The translations under genes were made by a program, and so were the position numbers. Positions 1 to 9,675 of a stretch of DNA of 64,000 nt are shown here, in pieces; the stretch's first letter is position 1; each line of letters starts with the position of its first letter. The stretch is from Poriferisodalis sp965231925 (GTDB taxonomy: Bacteria; Actinomycetota; Acidimicrobiia; Acidimicrobiales; Poriferisodalaceae), in contig OZ246894.1 of NCBI GenBank assembly GCA_965231925.1, positions 3,534,001 to 3,598,000 on the forward strand. Reading direction: 5' to 3'. The notes beneath the pieces are model-generated. The model ran no database searches and was not told the origin of the DNA. It worked only from the letters and a program-made list of their open reading frames with translations.

Positions 1-966
1 CTCGTGCAACGGCCCCCGCTGCACGCTGGCCGGATCATCCAGCGACTCGGCGGTGAGTCCCAAGAGCGTCGTCGCGAGCCCGGTGTCGTTGACATGGATT
101 TTCGGGCGGCGCTTGGCGCGTGTGGCCGCACCAGTGGCCCAGCCCCCAAGGCGGGTGACGAGATGAGTCATCTCCAAGTACGACAGGTAATCGGCAGTGG
201 TGTCGATGCTGCCTAACTCCAAGTCGCGGTGAATGTCGCGCATCACGAGCTCTGAGGCCGTCCTGGCCGCAGCCGCGCGCAGCAGGCGGGCCAGTTCGAT
301 GGAACGTCGCGCGCCGGTCACCTCGACGATGTCGCGGGTCACCGCGGTGTGCACGTATGCGTCGAACCACAGCCGGCGGTCCGACTCCTCCAAGCCGATT
401 GCTTCGGGATAACCGCCGCGACAGATGCGTTCGGCATAGTCGGCCCGGGTCACGGCCGACGGTGCTACATGGGAGAGCTCGTGGATTGCTGTCGTCTGTG
501 CCCGTGGGCCATCGAGCAAGAAGGTCAGCAGGCCGTTGCCACTTCCTTCCATCTCGACCTGTGAGAACGGCATCAGATCGAAGAAAACCGCCCGGCCCGC
601 CAGCGATTCAGAAAACACAGGGACCGTCAGAAAGCTCGTCGATCCGGTCAGCAGGAAGCCACCCGGGTTCGGATCGGCATCGACCGCCAGCTTGACGGCC
701 CGGACGAGGTCATCGCCGCCCCGCTGCACCTCGTCGATCACGATCGGGCGGGGGCGCCCGGCAATGAAGCCTGTCGGATCGTCGAGAGCGAAAGAGCGGA
801 CGGTCGGATCGTCGAGATTGAGGTAGGTGCCGCTGCCCACGATCCGCTGCGCCAAGGTCGTCTTGCCAGATTGTCGTGGCCCCCCGAGCACGACGACTCG
901 AAAGGTGTCAAGCGCATGCCGAAGCCTGGGCTCAATGCGACGTTGGATTTCCACGTGCCCGGTCAT
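1..966 (-). CDS. AAA-family ATPase with DUF4143-type C-terminus (3' end beyond window)
   Basis: Read on the minus strand from ATG at 966 (preceded by an ACGGAGGC ribosome site) to the window edge without a stop, so at least 322 residues and incomplete at the C-terminus. A Walker A motif GGPRQSGKTT lies near residue 30, the sensor-like DDPT follows, and Walker B reads PIVIDEVQR. The order is typical of the AAA_14/DUF4143 family, ATPases of unknown substrate that are common in actinobacterial accessory DNA and often look like defence or toxin-antitoxin genes. A degraded fragment of a similar C-terminal domain is present at 44750-44970. Family assignment is firm; biological role is not known. 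Confidence 0.85.
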   Translation of the reverse strand, partial: MTGHVEIQRRIEPRLRHALDTFRVVVLGGPRQSGKTTLAQRIVGSGTYLNLDDPTVRSFALDDPTGFIAGRPRPIVIDEVQRGGDDLVRAVKLAVDADPNPGGFLLTGSTSFLTVPVFSESLAGRAVFFDLMPFSQVEMEGSGNGLLTFLLDGPRAQTTAIHELSHVAPSAVTRADYAERICRGGYPEAIGLEESDRRLWFDAYVHTAVTRDIVEVTGARRSIELARLLRAAAARTASELVMRDIHRDLELGSIDTTADYLSYLEMTHLVTRLGGWATGAATRAKRRPKIHVNDTGLATTLLGLTAESLDDPASVQRGPLHE

Positions 967-1066
967 CGCCGAAGTGCCTCCGTAGCTCTCATCCCGGCTC
1001 GACATATCAGACCCGGCGAGTGCTCCGGCTTGCGTCCTCGCCTTCTCTGACTGGCTAAGGCTACTA

Positions 1067-1100
1067 GTTGTTTTACCCTATGCTTAATGGTTGTTTTACC
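1067..1100. promoter_or_regulatory. Direct repeats upstream of the DUF4143 ATPase
   Basis: GTTGTTTTACC occurs twice (1067-1077 and 1090-1100), 23 bp apart, about 100 bp upstream of the ATPase start and in an otherwise GC-rich stretch. The spacing of about two helical turns suits a repressor or activator site, but nothing shows which protein would bind it. Confidence 0.4.
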
Positions 1101-1223
1101 GGGCAATAGCACTGGGTGACCTGCGATACGAAGGCATGATCGGCCATCTCGGCCCGCCACAGGCTCCGGGAGAACATTCGTCCCGCAGCCGCTTGAGCTG
1201 AGGCCGTCACATAACGTGACCGA

Positions 1224-1690
1224 ATGCGCTTGAGTCGAGCACAGTTCGCTTGGACCAAGCTGCTGTGCTCCCTGACGCTCATCGCGACCGTCGTCGCTTC
1301 ACTGCCGAGCACGGCCCAGAGCAGTTTGCGCAGCGAATCAGCCAGCACGCCCGATTCGGTCACACGAGAGCGAGCAGCGGCAGTCCGAGGTGCTTCGTTG
1401 AGCGCCACTGCAGCAGCGACGGTCGATACCAGCAAATCACAGTCAGCCGTGACGTCGTGTGCACCTTGGACCGAGAGCGGCACGCCCAGTGCTGGCCCAT
1501 CGCGTTGAGCGCGTGGGAATCCTGGGAGCGCTCCGCCGAGGCGAGCAAGGCCGTGAGATTGCAGCTGCCGCTCGATGACCACTTTGAAGCGATAGATGCT
1601 GGCGCTGGCCACGTCTGCGGCATCCGACAAGACAGCACCGTCACCGGTGGCAGCTCGGTTTGTCCGATTGTTCGCCGCGGGCCTCGGTGA
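1224..1690 (+). pseudogene. Displaced 5' part of the RCC1-repeat protein (signal peptide, two frame changes)
   Basis: ATG 1224 starts a typical Sec signal peptide (MRLSRAQF then a hydrophobic LCSLTLIATVVASL core). The reading frame then has to move to another frame, where RCC1-like pieces appear (CTLDRERHAQCWP and DAGAGHVCGIRQDSTV), and near 1640 it returns to the original frame, which is the frame of the long open reading frame that follows. The two shifts compensate. Either the 5' end has decayed or the sequence has two indel errors; the intact ancestor would have run 1224-4628 as one secreted protein. Confidence 0.6.
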
Positions 1691-4628
1691 AGGCGGTCGC
1701 GGCCTGCCGGTCGCCTGCGGCTTGCTAGACGACGGCCGCGCTCAATGCTGGGGCAGGGACCATGATCCGTCGAAACCTTCTTCCGACGGCGCTCGCTTCA
1801 CGGAGATCGCGATCGGCGGGGAATACGCGTGCGGACTGCTGTCAGACGGAAGAGTGTCGTGTTGGCTCCACCGCAATGACTGGTCGCGACCGGCCACCAG
1901 CGCCACAGTTACAAGTCGCCCCGAAGATCCCCGAATCACGAGTATCGAGTTCGCCGGCAGGCAGGTATGCGGGTTGACCACCGAGGGCGGGGTCGCCTGC
2001 TGGAATCTCGACCAGACAAGTGTCGCTTTGGTCTCGCGCTTTGCCCCGCCAGGTGAACACATCGCCCTCGCATTTGCAGGGGACAACGCTTGCTCCATCA
2101 ACGTCGCGGGGTCGATCGATTGCTGGAGCTGGAGCAACGATCGCCAATTCGTTCGTGAATTCACACGGGCTGGCAATCTGCAACGTGGAATCACGGCGAT
2201 CGGCGAGCACTTCGGCCCCGAGAACGCGTTCGGTGTCGAATTCACGGCCTTGGCTCTCAGCAACGGCACCCGAGCGGGCTACCACCTGTGCGCCCTCCGC
2301 CACAACAGCACCGTCTCGTGCTGGGGTGCAGATGGCGTTGGCCAAGCTTCTCCGCCGACAGATGTGCGTTTCGGCAGCATCGTCGCCGGGGGCAGGCACA
2401 CCTGTGGAATCACGACGGAAGGGCATGCCCGTTGCTGGGGCGCCGACGACGACGGCCAATCCACGCCCCCTCCCAACGAGATCTTCATCGATCTGGTCGC
2501 TGAGTTCGACAACACCTGCGGTTTGCGGGCACGCGGCGACGTCGTGTGCTGGGGCGAGCACGAGTTGTTCAGTCCAGCGCAACTCGTGCAATTTGACAAC
2601 AACCTTCCGCCGTGGCACTTAGCCGACGTCAAGGAGCTGGACCGGCTCGGCATCTTCGATGGCACCGAGTGCACGACTGAGCGCTTCTGCACTGATGCAC
2701 CGTTGTCGCGTGCCACGCTGGCCGTCTGGCTCGACCGGCTGATCGGTGCCGCTGCGCCAACCGGTGCTCACGATCCAGCGACACCTTCGGGTTGGGACGA
2801 TGTTGCTGCAGATGTGTGGTGGGCAGATCACGCACGCAGGCTCGTCGCAGCGGGCGTGATGCAGCCTTGCGATGCCGGGAACAAAACGTTCTGCCCTGAC
2901 GATCCGGTTTCTCGAGTCGAGCTTGAGCGAGCACTCGAACGCGCTCTACGCGTCGGTGCGAACAACGATCTGCAACCAGACACGGCCGACGCTTTGGCCG
3001 ATGCCATCGCGGCGCTCGACGCAGACATCCTCAGCATGTGCATCAACCGCTCTCCTGCGGCGTGCCATCAGGGCACCATCAATCGAGGGCAGGCGGCAAC
3101 GGTGCTCATCAGATTCTCCCAGCACCTCCGTGGGCTGATCCGACCCGAATTCACATCGGCATCGGGCGCGTGGGACGGCGGTTGTGGACGACGAGCGGAC
3201 GGAACGGTCGAGTGTTGGGGTTACGACTCGACTCTGGAGACCTATGTTCCTACCTATGCCCGCGTCCTCGACATCTATTGGGACGGCACGCTTTGGTGCG
3301 GCACAACCGTGGAAGGCGAACCGATATGCAGTGGCTGGGACGGGAGTTACGGGGACAGCCATGTCTTCGAATCCGCGAGATTGGCTCAAGGGGCAGAGAC
3401 GGCCGTCGGACTTCGCCACTCATGCGGGATCCTGCCCGATCAGTCGATCGTCTGCATCATCGCATCACGATCAAGAATGCATCACGGACCCGTTCTCGAT
3501 CCTGATGTTCCAGACGGACACTTCGCCGACGTTGCAGTCGGTATCGGTCACAGCTGCGCATTGAGGCTCGATGGCAGCCCAGTGTGCTGGGGCGACGACG
3601 AATACGGCGAAGCCTCGCCGCCTCAAGACGCTCGCTACTCGACGATTGCCTTGGGATCCTCGCACTCGTGCGGACTTCGTGCCGATGGAACGCCGGAGTG
3701 CTGGGGATATGACGGAGATGGTCGGCTCACGCCGCCAACAACGGCGCACGCCGCTGTGGAGTCCGACGACTCAGCCAATGGGCAGACGGTCGAGCCATCG
3801 CCCTTGGCGTTCAAGGACATCGCGGCTGGCAACTCGTTCACTTGCGGTCTCACGCTCGACGGACTGGTGGCATGTTGGGGCGACCTGAAAGCAGCGCAGC
3901 CGCCCGAGGCCGTGATCGGTCAGAATTTCACATCGATCACCGCAGTTGGGAACTACGTGTGTGTCGAACGCCCCGATGGCAGCGAGCGATGCTGGGGCTC
4001 GGGTTCATTTCGGCGGTCGCTCGACATCGACGCGCGCTTCATCGAGGTGAGCGCCAACGAGGAGTTGACCTGCGGTCGCCGTACCGATGGCTCCGTGCAG
4101 TGCTGGGGCTCGATGTTTCGTGCACCCGTGTCGAATGCTCCGAATGAAAGCTATACGGCAATCACGACGGCGGGCAGCTATGCCTGCGGCCGGTTGGCAG
4201 ACGGCACCCGCCAATGCTGGACGTTGAGCAATGATATGGAAGTGCCCGGCGAGGCGACCGCGACAGACGTGGTGCAGCTCAGTGATTCCGGCCACCACAC
4301 GTGTGTGCTCAAGTCGGACGGCGTCGTCCAATGCTGGGGAAACAACCGCAACGGCGAAACGGAACCGCCACATGGCGACTCGTATGTGCAGATCTCCGCC
4401 GGCGCTGTCTCGGACTACCGCGACGGCGACCCGTTTCAGCACGGACACACCTGCGCCTTGACAACTAACGGTTCTGTGGACTGCTGGGGCGACAACAGAT
4501 TTGACCAGTCAGCGCCCCCACCGGGGGATGAATTCGTCAAGGTGGCAGCAAGCGGCGTTCATGCGTGCGCTCTCCGCACTGATGGCGCCATCGAATGCTG
4601 GGGCATACCCGGCTTCATCGCCTACTAG
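1596..4628 (+). CDS. RCC1-repeat (beta-propeller) protein with SLH-like central segment
   Basis: 1010 residues from ATG 1596, though the true start is probably the signal peptide at 1224. The protein is built from many copies of the RCC1 unit, seen as CGL-x-x-DG-x-x-x-CWG with the paired cysteines kept in nearly every blade. Two blocks of propeller repeats (about residues 30-340 and 520-1005) flank a central part with SLH-like features (LADVKELDRLGIFDG, then WWADHARRLVAAGVMQ), a module that in other bacteria binds cell-wall polymers. A surface-exposed repeat protein is likely; ligand unknown. The intercalated cysteine pattern suggests disulfide-stabilised blades outside the cell. Confidence 0.8.
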   Translation: MLALATSAASDKTAPSPVAARFVRLFAAGLGEGGRGLPVACGLLDDGRAQCWGRDHDPSKPSSDGARFTEIAIGGEYACGLLSDGRVSCWLHRNDWSRPATSATVTSRPEDPRITSIEFAGRQVCGLTTEGGVACWNLDQTSVALVSRFAPPGEHIALAFAGDNACSINVAGSIDCWSWSNDRQFVREFTRAGNLQRGITAIGEHFGPENAFGVEFTALALSNGTRAGYHLCALRHNSTVSCWGADGVGQASPPTDVRFGSIVAGGRHTCGITTEGHARCWGADDDGQSTPPPNEIFIDLVAEFDNTCGLRARGDVVCWGEHELFSPAQLVQFDNNLPPWHLADVKELDRLGIFDGTECTTERFCTDAPLSRATLAVWLDRLIGAAAPTGAHDPATPSGWDDVAADVWWADHARRLVAAGVMQPCDAGNKTFCPDDPVSRVELERALERALRVGANNDLQPDTADALADAIAALDADILSMCINRSPAACHQGTINRGQAATVLIRFSQHLRGLIRPEFTSASGAWDGGCGRRADGTVECWGYDSTLETYVPTYARVLDIYWDGTLWCGTTVEGEPICSGWDGSYGDSHVFESARLAQGAETAVGLRHSCGILPDQSIVCIIASRSRMHHGPVLDPDVPDGHFADVAVGIGHSCALRLDGSPVCWGDDEYGEASPPQDARYSTIALGSSHSCGLRADGTPECWGYDGDGRLTPPTTAHAAVESDDSANGQTVEPSPLAFKDIAAGNSFTCGLTLDGLVACWGDLKAAQPPEAVIGQNFTSITAVGNYVCVERPDGSERCWGSGSFRRSLDIDARFIEVSANEELTCGRRTDGSVQCWGSMFRAPVSNAPNESYTAITTAGSYACGRLADGTRQCWTLSNDMEVPGEATATDVVQLSDSGHHTCVLKSDGVVQCWGNNRNGETEPPHGDSYVQISAGAVSDYRDGDPFQHGHTCALTTNGSVDCWGDNRFDQSAPPPGDEFVKVAASGVHACALRTDGAIECWGIPGFIAY

Positions 4629-4764
4629 ACACTCGCCGCCTCGTTGAGCCGGGTCTGTGGAAGCAGTTGCGTGCCAGACTCATGGGCACCTGAGTCATGG
4701 TCCCAGCAACGCAGCTGCGGCTGTGGCGAACACTCCCCCGACGCTCCGGCCTGAGGTCAATGAC

Positions 4765-6084
4765 ATGGCAATCACGATCCCCGAACCTGATGTCAACAAC
4801 GTGTGGCGGCTCGAGACGCCGGGCAATGACGGCTGGGTGCGCTCGGCTCGGCCCGACGCCGACGACAAGTTCTTCATGTGCTCTGCAGACGGCCACGTGC
4901 AGGAGCCGAGCACGTTCCTCTATGACCGCATCGATCCCGACTACCACGACCGGTTGCCGACCATCGCGGTGACCAAGGCCATGGACGTCCATGGCAAGGG
5001 CGCCAAGACTGCTGAGTCCGCCTCGGACAGCGCTAGGGGGGCCAGCGATGCGGCGCAAGACCCGCAGTTCTTTCAGAAGGCGGAGGGCTTCCGGCCGGCC
5101 AAGCTGAATTGGACGAAGCCGTTTGAGGGGCACGAAAAGCTGCGCAACCAGTCGGGGCGCGATCCCGAGTCACGGGTGCGCGACCTAGCACTGGACGGCT
5201 GCGACGCTGAGGTCCTGTTCCCGAACAAGGGCCTGACCGTGTGGGCCACGCCCGATGCCGACTTCAGCCACGCGATGTGCCGGGCCTACAACGAGTGGGC
5301 CTGGGAGGAATTCGCCGACTACAACGACCGGCTGGCACCGATGGCCTGCATCGCGCCTGCCGCGCTGGACAAGGCGATCGCTGAGATCCAGCGGTGCGCA
5401 GCGCTGGGATTCAAGGGCTTGAGCCTGCCCGCCAAACCGGTCTTCGGCCCGCCAGACGTCGACGACCTCAACTACAACCTGCGCGAGATGGAGCCCCTGT
5501 GGGACTGCATCGACGAGGTGGGCCTGCCCGTCACCTTCCATGTCTCGACAGGCCGCGACCCGCGCACCGCCCGCAGCCAAGGCGGGGCCGTCATCAACTA
5601 CGCCGTGCATTCACTTGCGCCCACGATGGAGCCCTTGGTCAACATCTGCGCGTCCGGCGTCGCCGAGCGGCACCCGGCGCTGCGCTTCGGATCCATCGAG
5701 GCCGGGATCGGCTGGGTGCCATGGATGCTGGGCGCCATGGACGAGGCCTATCTCAAGCACCACATGTGGGTGCGGCCCAAGCTCGAGATGCTGCCCAGCG
5801 ACTACTTCAAGCGCCAGGGATTCGCGAGCTTCCAGGAAGACCCCGCCGGCCTCGATCTCGCCCGCGAGCACGGTCTCGTCGACAACTTCCTGTGGGCGAA
5901 CGACTTCCCCCACCACGAGGGCTCGTGGCCGTATTCGGCTCAGGCCATCGAGCGCACCATGAGCCACCTCGACGACGGCGAGCGCGCCAAGATCTTGGGC
6001 CTCAACTCGGCCCGCATCTTCGGCTTCGAGATCCCCGCGCGCTACCTGGGACACCCCGACGCCGCCGCCGCGGCCCAGCGCTGA
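4765..6084 (+). CDS. Amidohydrolase family 2 (metal-dependent hydrolase/decarboxylase)
   Basis: 439 residues from ATG 4765; an upstream in-frame ATG at 4657 would add 36 low-complexity residues and is less likely. The N-terminus carries the family signature SADGHVQEP, and later motifs VTFHVSTGR and WANDFPHHEGSWP provide the His/Asp metal ligands expected in PF04909 (ACMSD-like) enzymes; a RFGSIEAGIGW segment precedes the last of these. Such proteins hydrolyse or decarboxylate small acids, commonly in aromatic or terpenoid catabolism. The substrate cannot be named from sequence, and the neighbours (RCC1 protein, serA) give no pathway. Appears intact. Confidence 0.85.
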   Translation: MAITIPEPDVNNVWRLETPGNDGWVRSARPDADDKFFMCSADGHVQEPSTFLYDRIDPDYHDRLPTIAVTKAMDVHGKGAKTAESASDSARGASDAAQDPQFFQKAEGFRPAKLNWTKPFEGHEKLRNQSGRDPESRVRDLALDGCDAEVLFPNKGLTVWATPDADFSHAMCRAYNEWAWEEFADYNDRLAPMACIAPAALDKAIAEIQRCAALGFKGLSLPAKPVFGPPDVDDLNYNLREMEPLWDCIDEVGLPVTFHVSTGRDPRTARSQGGAVINYAVHSLAPTMEPLVNICASGVAERHPALRFGSIEAGIGWVPWMLGAMDEAYLKHHMWVRPKLEMLPSDYFKRQGFASFQEDPAGLDLAREHGLVDNFLWANDFPHHEGSWPYSAQAIERTMSHLDDGERAKILGLNSARIFGFEIPARYLGHPDAAAAAQR

Positions 6085-6095
6085 CGCTCAGTGCG

Positions 6096-7037
6096 CTAGG
6101 CGTTGACGGCGTAGGGCACGGGGTCGCCGGCTAAAGCCAGATTCACTTGCTCGGCAATGTGAACGCCCGCTCGATCTTGCGCTTCGGCCGTGCTGGCACC
6201 CAGGTGCGGCGTCGCCACAACATCGGACCGGCCAAACAAGGGTGACTCAGTCATCGGTTCGGTTTCGTAAACATCAAGCGCGATGCCGCCCAGACGACCT
6301 GTGTCGAGTGCGGCAGCCGCGGCCGCCTCGTCGAGAATTCCACCCCGTGCGGTATTGATGATCAACGCGTGCGGGCGGCACTTGGCCAGGCCTTCGGCAC
6401 CTAGCAACCCGGCCGTTTCGGGCGTCCGCGGCATGTGCAAGGTGATGATGTCGGAACGTTCGAGCAGCTCATCGAACGAGACCATGTCGACTCCTGCCGC
6501 CCGAGCGGATTCGGAACTCACATAGGGGTCGTAGGCAATGAGTGCGACATCGAAGGGCGCGATCCGCTGCGCCACCAAGCGGCCAACTCGACCGAGGCCG
6601 AGAATCCCCACTGTCTTGCGGTACAACTCCATGCCGCCCCAGCGGCTGCGCTCCCATCGACCGTCGGCGAGCGCTTCGTGCGCCTGCGGTATGTGGCGAG
6701 CTAGCGCCAGCATGAGCGCCACCGTCATCTCCGCCGCTGAAACCACGTTGCTGGACGGCGCATTGCACACGAGCACATCGCGCTCGGTCGCAGCAGCGAC
6801 ATCGACGTTGTCGAGGCCGACGCCGGCGCGCCCGACGACGATCAGCGAATCACCTGCGGCGAGGAGGTCGGCATCGACCTGTGTCGCGGAGCGGACAACC
6901 AGCGCTTGCGCGCCGGCAACGGCGCCGCGCAACTCGTCGGGGCTGAGTCCTGTACGGACGTCGACGTCGTGGCCGGCTGCGCGCAACAGATCCAATCCTG
7001 CATCTGCCAGCGTCTCAGCCACCAGGACTCGCGCCAT
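6096..7037 (-). CDS. serA: D-3-phosphoglycerate dehydrogenase, short form
   Basis: 313 residues from ATG 7037, one base after the stop of the aminotransferase gene (TGA-C-ATG), so the two are probably translationally coupled. It is a D-2-hydroxyacid dehydrogenase: Rossmann motif GILGLGRVG, the catalytic region INTARGGILDE, and the catalytic histidine in ATPHLGAST. The protein ends after the catalytic and NAD domains and lacks the ASB/ACT regulatory domains of long SerA, so serine feedback through ACT would be absent. With serC diverging from the same region, the first two serine-synthesis steps are encoded side by side. Another hydroxyacid substrate remains possible. Confidence 0.85.
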   Translation of the reverse strand: MARVLVAETLADAGLDLLRAAGHDVDVRTGLSPDELRGAVAGAQALVVRSATQVDADLLAAGDSLIVVGRAGVGLDNVDVAAATERDVLVCNAPSSNVVSAAEMTVALMLALARHIPQAHEALADGRWERSRWGGMELYRKTVGILGLGRVGRLVAQRIAPFDVALIAYDPYVSSESARAAGVDMVSFDELLERSDIITLHMPRTPETAGLLGAEGLAKCRPHALIINTARGGILDEAAAAAALDTGRLGGIALDVYETEPMTESPLFGRSDVVATPHLGASTAEAQDRAGVHIAEQVNLALAGDPVPYAVNA

Positions 7038-7038
7038 G

Positions 7039-8265
7039 TCAGGCGACCAAATCTGCAATGCGGCTGATGCCTTCGCCCAGATCGTCGAGCCCCAAGGCGA
7101 ACGAAAACCGTGCGTAGCCCGGCGCGCCGAACGCCTCGCCGGGCACGAAGGCCACCTTGGCCTGCTCGAGTACCGCCGCAGCCAACTCCAGCGTCGTGGT
7201 GACTTCCGTATCGCCGTAGCGACGCCCCAGCAGCCCTTCCATCTTCGGGAATGCGTAGAAGGCGCCTTCCGGTTCTGGGCATTCCACGCCTTCGATGGCG
7301 TTGAGCATCTCGGTGATGCGCTGACGCCGCACATCGAATGCACCTCGCATCATGGCCACGGCTTCCAGGTCGCCCGAGACAGCAGCGAGAGCGGCCGCCT
7401 GCGCCACGTTGCAGACGTTGGAAGTGGCGTGGCTCTGCAGGTTTGTGGCCGCTGTGATCACATCGCTCGGCCCAGCCATCCAGCCGACTCGCCAGCCCGT
7501 CATCGCATAGGTCTTGGCCACGCCATTGAGCACGACGCACCGGTCGGCGATCTCGGGCACCAGCACTGGGAGCGAGTGGTGCTCCGCGTTGCCGTAGGTC
7601 AGGTGCTCATAGATTTCGTCAGTAATCACCCACAAACCGTGTTCGAGCGCCCATTGGCCGATCGCCACGATCTCGTCGCGGGGGTAGATGGCACCTGTCG
7701 GGTTCGACGGCGACACGAACAGCAGCGCCTTTGTGCGGTCGGTCCGCGCCGCTTCGAGCTGTTCGACGCTGACCCGGAAGCCGGACTCAATACCGGCGAA
7801 AACCTCCGCCGGCACGCCGCCGAAGACCTGGATTGCCTCGGGATAGGTCGTCCAGTACGGCGCTGGCAGCAGCACCTCGTCACCCGGGTCCACCAGCGCG
7901 GCCATGGTGTTGTACACGGCCTGCTTGCCGCCATTGGTCACAAGGAACTGGCCGGCATCCCACTCGAGCCCGCTGTCGCGCTTGGTCTTGGCCGCGAGGG
8001 CGGCTTTGAGCGCCGGCTGCCCCCCAGCCGGGGAATAGCGGTGATTCGCCGGATCGCTGCACGCCGCTATCGCCGCTTCCACGATGTGGTCGGGGGTCGG
8101 GAAGTTGGGCTCACCGGCCCCGAATCCGATCACGTTCTCACCTGAGGCCCGCAGCGCCTTGGCCTTGGCGTCCACGGCCAGCGTCGCCGACGGAGCGATG
8201 CCCGCCAGCGCTGCCGACACGCGACTGCCGCCCGATGCTCGGCTGAACCCTGATGAGGTGGGCAT
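7039..8265 (-). CDS. aspC: Pyridoxal-phosphate aspartate aminotransferase (class I/II)
   Basis: 408 residues from ATG 8265, with AGGAGG eight bases upstream; longer readings upstream are low-complexity and unlikely. Fold type I aminotransferase of the Iab aspartate/prephenate group: FGAGEPNFPTPDHI near the start, SPSNPTGAIY for cofactor contacts, the Schiff-base lysine in LNGVAKTYAMTGWR (K251), and a C-terminal ARFSFALG segment with the carboxylate-binding arginine. It is the first gene of a two-gene operon with serA and shares a 211-bp divergent promoter region with serC, suggesting joint control of amino-acid synthesis. Confidence 0.9.
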   Translation of the reverse strand: MPTSSGFSRASGGSRVSAALAGIAPSATLAVDAKAKALRASGENVIGFGAGEPNFPTPDHIVEAAIAACSDPANHRYSPAGGQPALKAALAAKTKRDSGLEWDAGQFLVTNGGKQAVYNTMAALVDPGDEVLLPAPYWTTYPEAIQVFGGVPAEVFAGIESGFRVSVEQLEAARTDRTKALLFVSPSNPTGAIYPRDEIVAIGQWALEHGLWVITDEIYEHLTYGNAEHHSLPVLVPEIADRCVVLNGVAKTYAMTGWRVGWMAGPSDVITAATNLQSHATSNVCNVAQAAALAAVSGDLEAVAMMRGAFDVRRQRITEMLNAIEGVECPEPEGAFYAFPKMEGLLGRRYGDTEVTTTLELAAAVLEQAKVAFVPGEAFGAPGYARFSFALGLDDLGEGISRIADLVA

Positions 8266-8439
8266 GGAGCGCCTCCTGTCGTGCTGGTTGCGCCGCGCGG
8301 ACGCTGATCGGTGATTCGAGTCCGCTGTGCGGGCGTGTGCGCCCGACAGTCTCGCCGTCAATTCGAGCTTTCCGGCGCGCTCGCGTCTCGCCGCAATCCC
8401 GACACGCCGATGCGTCAGCAAATTGTCGTGCAAATGTGG

Positions 8440-8468
8440 TTGTCCGCAGCAGAGCCGGGCGCAATAGT
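8440..8468 (+). promoter_or_regulatory. Candidate sigma-70-type promoter for serC
   Basis: TTGTCC at 8440-8445 and AATAGT at 8463-8468 are separated by 17 bp. The predicted start site falls at most a few bases before ATG 8477, so the transcript would be nearly leaderless, which is common in actinobacteria. Confidence 0.45.
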
Positions 8469-8476
8469 GGCAGCCG

Positions 8477-9625
8477 ATGGCTGTGTCTCCCGCATCAATT
8501 TCGATTCCTGCACAACTGCGCCCCGCCGACGGGCGCTTCGGCTCGGGTCCCTCCAAAGTCCGTCCCGAGGCCGTCGAGGCGCTGGGGGCTCGAGCACTCG
8601 ACTACATGGGCACATCTCATCGTCGCACCGGTGTGCGCACCGTGGTGGGCCGGCTGCGGGCGGCGATGGCTGAACTGTTCGGGATCGGCGACGGCTGGGA
8701 GGTGGTGCTGGGCAACGGCGGCAGCACCGGCTTCTGGGACGCTGCCGCGTTCTCGATGATCGAGCGCCGCGCTCAGCACCTGACGTTCGGGGAGTTCTCC
8801 GAGAAGTTCGCGGCCGTCACCGCTGCCGCACCGCACTTGGAGGACCCGTGGGTGATCACGGCGCCTTATGGCAGCCATCCGGTGCCGGCGCCCGCCGACC
8901 CGGCCGAGACCGACACCTTCGCGCTGACGCACAACGAGACCTCGACCGGCGTGGCGATGCCGCTGACGCAGCCGCAGCTGGAAGCCCCTCGCCGGGGCGA
9001 CGAACCAGCGCTCGTCATCGTCGACGCCACCTCGGCGGCAGGCGCGATGACGTGGGACCCGGCCGACGTCGACTGCTACTACTTCGCTCCGCAGAAGGCG
9101 TTCGCTGCTGACGGCGGGCTGTGGATAGCACTGTGCTCACCGGCTGCGATCGAACGGATCGAGCGGATCGACGCCACCGACCGGTACAAGCCTGCGACGC
9201 TCGACCTTGCGATCGCAGTGCGCAATTCACGCCAGGACCAGACCTACAACACGCCTGCGCTGGCAACCATCTTGCTCACGCTCGACACGGCTGAGTGGAT
9301 GCTCGACGGCGGCGGCCTGGGTTGGGCTGCGTCCCGATCGGCGGCCTCCAGCGGCGCGGTGTACGGCTGGGCGGCTGAACGTGACTTTGCGGCGCCGTTC
9401 GTGACCGATCCGCAGATGCGCTCCCCCGTCGTGTGCACTATCGACTTCGAGGGAGTCAGCGCTGACGACATCGCTGCGGCGCTGCGCGCGAACGACATCG
9501 TCGACACCGAGGGATACCGCAAGCTCGGTCGCAACCAACTGCGCATCGCAGCGTTTCCCGCCATAGAGCCGGCTGACTCCCAAGCGCTCACCGCTTGCAT
9601 CGACTACATCGTCGAGCGGCTGTAG
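8477..9625 (+). CDS. serC: Phosphoserine aminotransferase
   Basis: 382 residues from ATG 8477. The opening RFGSGPSKVRPEAVEAL, the GTSHR phosphate-binding element, LGNGGSTGFWDAAAF, and the pyridoxal-phosphate lysine in YYFAPQKAFAADGG (K207) identify the actinobacterial/archaeal branch of phosphoserine aminotransferase. It converts 3-phosphohydroxypyruvate, the SerA product, to phosphoserine in the cytoplasm. Length is normal for the family and no damage is seen. The divergent arrangement with aspC-serA fits a serine-biosynthesis cluster; the third enzyme, SerB, is not in the window. Confidence 0.92.
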   Translation: MAVSPASISIPAQLRPADGRFGSGPSKVRPEAVEALGARALDYMGTSHRRTGVRTVVGRLRAAMAELFGIGDGWEVVLGNGGSTGFWDAAAFSMIERRAQHLTFGEFSEKFAAVTAAAPHLEDPWVITAPYGSHPVPAPADPAETDTFALTHNETSTGVAMPLTQPQLEAPRRGDEPALVIVDATSAAGAMTWDPADVDCYYFAPQKAFAADGGLWIALCSPAAIERIERIDATDRYKPATLDLAIAVRNSRQDQTYNTPALATILLTLDTAEWMLDGGGLGWAASRSAASSGAVYGWAAERDFAAPFVTDPQMRSPVVCTIDFEGVSADDIAAALRANDIVDTEGYRKLGRNQLRIAAFPAIEPADSQALTACIDYIVERL

Positions 9626-9675
9626 GTCCGAACGCTTCAAGGCGCCGTTCGGATTGCGGTTACAGTGGCCGGACC

